From Methanobacterium sp. UBA375 (GTDB lineage: Archaea > Methanobacteriota > Methanobacteria > Methanobacteriales > Methanobacteriaceae), in assembly GCA_002495625.1 (NCBI GenBank), contig DAGC01000005.1, positions 120,976 to 184,975 of the forward strand: a DNA stretch of 64,000 nt, written 5' to 3'. The notes under the pieces are model-generated. The model was not told where the DNA came from. It ran no database searches and saw nothing but the letters and a program-made list of their open reading frames with translations. Shown one piece after another: positions 62,488 to 64,000 of this stretch (position 1 is the first letter of the stretch; every line of letters starts with the position of its first letter). Position numbers and translations under genes: made by a program.

Positions 62488-62628
62488 AAAGTTTTTGGTG
62501 GTGACATTTTTTTCGTTATACCGAACGACTTAGTTTACCCAGTATCCCCAGCTTTTATAGATGCAACTGTACTGTTACCACTGGAAACCACCGGTGACAG
62601 AACTTATACAAAAAATATATTTAAATAA
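62488..62628 (+). pseudogene. Decayed tandem copy of the beta-helix protein C-terminus
   Basis: The frame KVFGGDIFFVIPNDLVYPVS then PAFIDATV and RTYTKNIFK matches the end of the 61431 product (KVSGGYIFVTDNDLVSSVS, QAFIDATTY, AYTKN). Only this tail remains, without a start. A duplicated gene has been lost between the two. Confidence 0.8.
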
Positions 62629-62675
62629 ATTTTTTTTCTTTTTAGTACAACAAAACAAAAAAGGAGGTAAAAACA

Positions 62676-64000
62676 ATGAGATATAATAAAATACTGGTCC
62701 TGCTAGTAGTGTTTGCTGTAATTGGATTAGTTTCAACGGTTGGAAGTGTTAGTGCTGCTGAAAATAATTCAACTGATAACACAGCGGTATATCAAAATAC
62801 AACAGGTCAATCGAAATATACAGGCCCGCAGACAAACACCACCAAATGGACCAACAGCACTATAAAAGCAAAGAGTAAGGCTACTATTACAAAAAGCGGG
62901 ATCATATACGTTGTGGGTGGTAGTACCTTGTATGCTATAAAACCTAATGGAACAACACTGTGGAGTTGTGATATAGGATCAGATTCAGTTGGTACTCCTG
63001 TTGTTGGGAGCGATGGGACAATTTACGTCCAGACTGACTCTTTTCTGAAGGCAGTGACCTCTAATGGGACATCCAAATGGAATTACATCGCAACTGGGGT
63101 TAGTATTGATTGTCAGACTCCAGTGATAGATTCGAATGGAATCATATATTTCACAACAATTAATGGTTACGTGTATGCCCTTGACACAACCCTCACAGAT
63201 CCCACTCAGGAAGATCCAAAAGGGCTGTTCATCACCAATGATAGTTGTAGGGGTGGTGTGGCACTTTCTGCAGATGGTAAAACACTTTATCTTGGAACGT
63301 ATGGTTCTCATACTTTTTACGCACTGAATACATCTGATATGAGTGTGAACTGGAATTATACCATGGGTACAGATTATTACAGTGGAGGAGTTATAGCTAC
63401 CCCTGTGATTGGTTCAAATGGAACAATTTACGTTACAACTTATCCTGGTATATTTGCACTTAACCCAGATGGAAGTTTACTATGGAACTATACACCCGGT
63501 AATGGTAAAAATAGTGTCGCAATTAGTTCAGATGGAACAATCTACGTTATAATACAAGGGACCGATGGTGATTATCTTTACGCGTTAAATTCCACTGATG
63601 GAAGTGTTGAACGGACCTACAAAGTAGGTTTAGGAGGTTATACTCCTGTTATTGGGGCTGATGGAACCATCTACACCACAGGTGGTGACGCAACTATAAA
63701 TTTTGATCCCAATAATCCCCTTAACCCCCCAGAGGTAAAATTATATAATTATTTATATGCTTTTAACCCTGATCTAACTGTGAAATGGAAGTATAACTTA
63801 GCTGCTTCACCCTTTAATCCGACGATTGGTCCAGACGGCACATTATACATTGGAACATATACTTATAGTTCTGGAGTTACCATGTTCTATGCCCTTCAGG
63901 ATTTAGTGGCTAATTTCATTTCTTCGGCGGGTTCTGGTTTGGGTGTGAGTTTTGTGGATGCTTCGTCTAATATTCCTAAGCATTGGATTTGGGATTTTGG
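62676..64000 (+). CDS. Secreted PQQ-like beta-propeller protein with PKD domain, runs off the window
   Basis: The frame opens at ATG 62676 after a strong AAGGAGGTAA and is open to the window end (441 codons). A signal peptide (KILVLLVVFAVIGLVSTVG) is followed by repeated PQQ-like blades: GTPVVGSDGTIYVQTDS, TPVIDSNGIIYFTTINGYVYAL, TPVIGSNGTIYVTT, YTPVIGADGTIYTTGGD and PTIGPDGTLYIGTYT. The last visible residues (NFISSAGSGLGVSFVDAS ... WIWDFG) are the start of a PKD domain. It is typical of Methanobacterium surface adhesins. The C-terminus is not visible. Confidence 0.85.
   Translation, partial: MRYNKILVLLVVFAVIGLVSTVGSVSAAENNSTDNTAVYQNTTGQSKYTGPQTNTTKWTNSTIKAKSKATITKSGIIYVVGGSTLYAIKPNGTTLWSCDIGSDSVGTPVVGSDGTIYVQTDSFLKAVTSNGTSKWNYIATGVSIDCQTPVIDSNGIIYFTTINGYVYALDTTLTDPTQEDPKGLFITNDSCRGGVALSADGKTLYLGTYGSHTFYALNTSDMSVNWNYTMGTDYYSGGVIATPVIGSNGTIYVTTYPGIFALNPDGSLLWNYTPGNGKNSVAISSDGTIYVIIQGTDGDYLYALNSTDGSVERTYKVGLGGYTPVIGADGTIYTTGGDATINFDPNNPLNPPEVKLYNYLYAFNPDLTVKWKYNLAASPFNPTIGPDGTLYIGTYTYSSGVTMFYALQDLVANFISSAGSGLGVSFVDASSNIPKHWIWDF

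Overview
The window is an AT-rich stretch of a methanogenic archaeon chromosome, most likely order Methanobacteriales and probably genus Methanobacterium. The evidence is a complete formylmethanofuran dehydrogenase operon (fwdHFGDBAC), a class I lysyl-tRNA synthetase, an archaeal hexulose-phosphate isomerase, archaeal TATA boxes (TTTATATA type) ahead of GGTGA-type ribosome binding sites, and adhesin-like secreted proteins. No tRNA, rRNA, CRISPR array or insertion sequence was recognised.

Layout. 0-8 kb: end of an HxlR regulator, copper ATPase copA with a YHS mini-protein, lysS, thiC and a B12-binding radical SAM enzyme. 8-17 kb: PfkB-type kinase, a ModE/LysR-like regulator, hxlB, fdhD, a CMD-family protein, a full ModE-like regulator, a CBS-domain regulator and an AAA+/vWA chelatase-like protein. 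17-24 kb: a two-gene formate dehydrogenase with NuoF-like and NuoG-like parts, then moaA and mobB. 24-31 kb: the fwd operon, two small paralogous acidic proteins and a second ModE-like regulator. 31-38 kb: two oxyanion ABC importers, one ModABC-like and one WtpABC-like. 38-60 kb: an accessory region in which FmdE-family proteins (three), DUF364 proteins (two plus a relic) and SAM methyltransferases (four plus a relic) recur. They sit with a radical SAM/SPASM operon, an XdhC protein, a DUF2162-ExbB-DUF2149 membrane triad and a FecBCD-type importer. 60-64 kb: secreted beta-helix and PQQ-propeller surface proteins with decayed copies between them.

Most of the window reads as a molybdenum/tungsten island: uptake (mod, wtp), sensing (ModE-like proteins), cofactor synthesis (moaA, mobB, fdhD, XdhC) and the enzymes that use the cofactor (formate dehydrogenase, Fwd).

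The main new observation is a 24-bp imperfect palindrome with 7-bp arms near CGTTATG and CATATCG, spaced by 10 AT-rich bases. It has the geometry of the bacterial ModE box and occurs at least 11 times. Copies lie on or beside the promoters of modA, wtpA, each separate FmdE/DUF364/methyltransferase module, the ExbB-FecBCD operon and the surface proteins. This suggests one metal-responsive regulon and makes the 38-60 kb modules candidates for an undescribed Mo/W (or related metal) acquisition or handling system. That function is inference; the repeated sites and gene sets are read directly from the sequence.
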